Below, piece after piece: positions 5,887-7,385 of a stretch of 7,385 bases of DNA (position 1 is its first letter; each line of letters begins with the position of its first letter). The DNA lies in NCBI GenBank assembly GCA_040880545.1, contig JBBDIE010000029.1, positions 1-7,385 of the forward strand, given 5' to 3'. Under the pieces are notes generated by a model that was not told the DNA's origin, ran no database searches, and saw only the letters and a list, made by a program, of their open reading frames with translations. Source of the DNA: M55B112 sp040880545. Its GTDB lineage: Bacteria > Bacteroidota > Bacteroidia > Bacteroidales > GCA-2748055. Both the position numbers and the translations under genes were made by a program.

Positions 5887-7385
5887 ATGAGACCACTGAA
5901 ATATATTATATTGTTCACAGTCCTTGTTGCAGGACCGGTTTCGCTTTTACGCGCCCAGGAAGTGTACCGGCTGGATCTGAACAGCAGTATAGCCATTGCC
6001 AGGAATCAAAGTAACCGGATGCAGATTCTCCGGCAAAGTTTAAATATGGCCCATTATCAGTTAAAGGCTGCAACAAGCAGCCATAAAACCCATGTCAATC
6101 TGGATATGATACTTCCCCGGTATACGGAAACAGTGCGCCAGTGGGAAGACAGTCTTGGAATCTCTTTTTATCCTGTCAAGCTGAACCAGATGAATGCCTA
6201 CTTAACGGTGAACCAACCCCTGCCAACCGATGGGTATCTCTTTCTTAGCTCGGGCCTCCAGAATGTAATCGATTATAATTTTGAGGACCGGCTGACCCAG
6301 GTATCTACCAGTATCGGACTCAGGCAGCCCATCGAGGCTTTTTACGGGTATAACAAATTGAAATTGAATTATAAACAGGCCCAGTTAAACTATGAATCAT
6401 CGTTAAAACAATTTGAAAGAGCCGAGCTTGACCTGGTCTATGAAATTAGCAGTCTATACTACAATTTACTCTCTTATGAGAAGCGATTTGAGATTGCACA
6501 AATGGGTTATGAGCGGCAATCTGAAGCGTTTAACATTGCCAGTAACAAGTATAGGGCCGGCTTGATACGTGAGGTTGAGTCACTGCAGATGGAGGTAGAT
6601 CTGAGTGAAGCTGCCAACAGGCTGGACCTGGCCATGGTAAATTACAGTGCACAGATGCGTTTGTTTAAAGAGGTGATGGGACTTGATTTGCGGGACAGCA
6701 TTATCATTGAAAGCGACCTCTCCTATACCAGGGTATTTGTAAATGTTGAAATGGCAGTACAGCGCGCGTTGGAAAACCGGAATGAACTGAAAGAGGATCA
6801 GATTCAGATTGAACTTTCTGAAATGGAGATCAAACGCAGAAAGGCGGCCGGCAGAATTCAGGGCGATATTATTTTCAATTACGATCTGATCGGAACCAAC
6901 AAAAGTATGTTGGTAATTCCACTGGAGACCTCCTTTCAGAACAGCTGGTATAATCTTCAGGACCGGCCGGGAAATTTCAATGCCGCCCTTACAATCAGCA
7001 TTCCATTGATCGACTGGGGAGAGAACAAAGCCCGGGTAAATGCGGCCCGTGCCAGGTTGGAACAGAACAAGCTGCAACTCAAAGGAGAAAAGATTACCAT
7101 AGAACGGGAAATACGTACCCTGATCGAACAGCTCAACAGTAGCCTTCGCAGACTGGAACTGCTGGAAAAAAATGTTCTGGTGGCAGAGAAAAGCTTCGAA
7201 ATCAGCCGGCAGCGCTATTCCAATGGCGAAATCGACAGTCAGGCCATCGCTCTTGAACGCGAACGACTGAATAACGCATACATTTCGCGCCTGGAGTCCT
7301 TTATCTCCTATAAGCTGTTACTTTCTGATCTGATGAGGAAGACCTATTATGATTTTGAAGGGGAGAAGGAGATGGGGGGAGGAAT
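5887..7385 (+). CDS. TolC-family outer membrane efflux channel (3' partial)
   Basis: The frame opens at ATG 5887 and stays open to the window end: 499 codons plus two bases. The N-terminus is a standard signal peptide (basic start, hydrophobic core, then LLRA-QE, likely cut after Ala 23), so this is an exported protein without a lipobox. Two outer-membrane efflux (OEP) repeats can be seen, as expected for TolC, a trimeric channel with an outer-membrane barrel and a long periplasmic helical tunnel. In the first repeat (about 30-265) KYRAGLIREVESLQMEVDLS lies near 221-240. In the second (about 285-485) RYSNGEIDSQAIALERERL lies in the equivalent place near 443-461. ISIPLIDWGENKARVNAARA (about 370-389) is the usual strand-to-helix junction of the second repeat. 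The length already equals or exceeds that of most family members and the final residues are polar and glycine-rich, so the stop is probably close. It follows the permease after 65 bases and supplies the outer-membrane exit of the exporter. Confidence 0.9.
   Translation, partial: MRPLKYIILFTVLVAGPVSLLRAQEVYRLDLNSSIAIARNQSNRMQILRQSLNMAHYQLKAATSSHKTHVNLDMILPRYTETVRQWEDSLGISFYPVKLNQMNAYLTVNQPLPTDGYLFLSSGLQNVIDYNFEDRLTQVSTSIGLRQPIEAFYGYNKLKLNYKQAQLNYESSLKQFERAELDLVYEISSLYYNLLSYEKRFEIAQMGYERQSEAFNIASNKYRAGLIREVESLQMEVDLSEAANRLDLAMVNYSAQMRLFKEVMGLDLRDSIIIESDLSYTRVFVNVEMAVQRALENRNELKEDQIQIELSEMEIKRRKAAGRIQGDIIFNYDLIGTNKSMLVIPLETSFQNSWYNLQDRPGNFNAALTISIPLIDWGENKARVNAARARLEQNKLQLKGEKITIEREIRTLIEQLNSSLRRLELLEKNVLVAEKSFEISRQRYSNGEIDSQAIALERERLNNAYISRLESFISYKLLLSDLMRKTYYDFEGEKEMGGG

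Noticed and set aside
6580..7077. Minus-strand frame of 165 codons inside the TolC-like gene
   Set aside because: The plus strand carries clear OEP-family motifs across the whole stretch, and the minus frame shows no known pattern.

Overview
The window looks like a piece of a Bacteroidota chromosome, probably a free-living or marine type in the Marinilabiliales/Bacteroidales range. Four things suggest this: a C-terminal module resembling type IX secretion (T9SS) type A sorting domains, three lipoprotein periplasmic adaptors in a row, start codons with little or no Shine-Dalgarno sequence, and A-rich leaders. The taxon is inferred from these features only; no marker gene is present.

Left edge (1-486). 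The window opens inside a plus-strand gene of unknown identity, of which only the last 59 codons remain; it ends in one membrane span and a basic tail. A strong hairpin followed by a T-run (211-240) lies 30 bases after its stop and is a good intrinsic terminator. Overlapping and following the hairpin is a short reading frame (223-486) whose C-terminal part looks like a T9SS sorting domain with no cargo and no signal peptide. It is most likely a gene relic.

Intergenic stretch (487-739). This is 253 bases of AT-rich sequence with no credible gene. It contains an 8-bp perfect inverted repeat and a weak Bacteroidota-type promoter candidate. It presumably holds the control region of the operon that follows.

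Operon (740-7385 and beyond). Five plus-strand genes follow with gaps of 16, 10, 31 and 65 bases: three different HlyD/MacA-type adaptor lipoproteins (437, 424 and 398 aa), one stand-alone MacB/FtsX-type ABC permease (412 aa), and a TolC-like outer-membrane channel that is still open at the window end (499 codons, nearly complete).

Together they look like a tripartite MacAB-TolC-like exporter spanning both membranes: the permease in the inner membrane, adaptors anchored by lipid in the periplasm, and the channel in the outer membrane. Two things are unusual. There are three non-identical adaptors for one permease and one channel, and no ATPase gene or ATPase domain is visible in the window. 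The ATPase may lie just downstream or elsewhere in the genome. The substrate cannot be read from the sequence.
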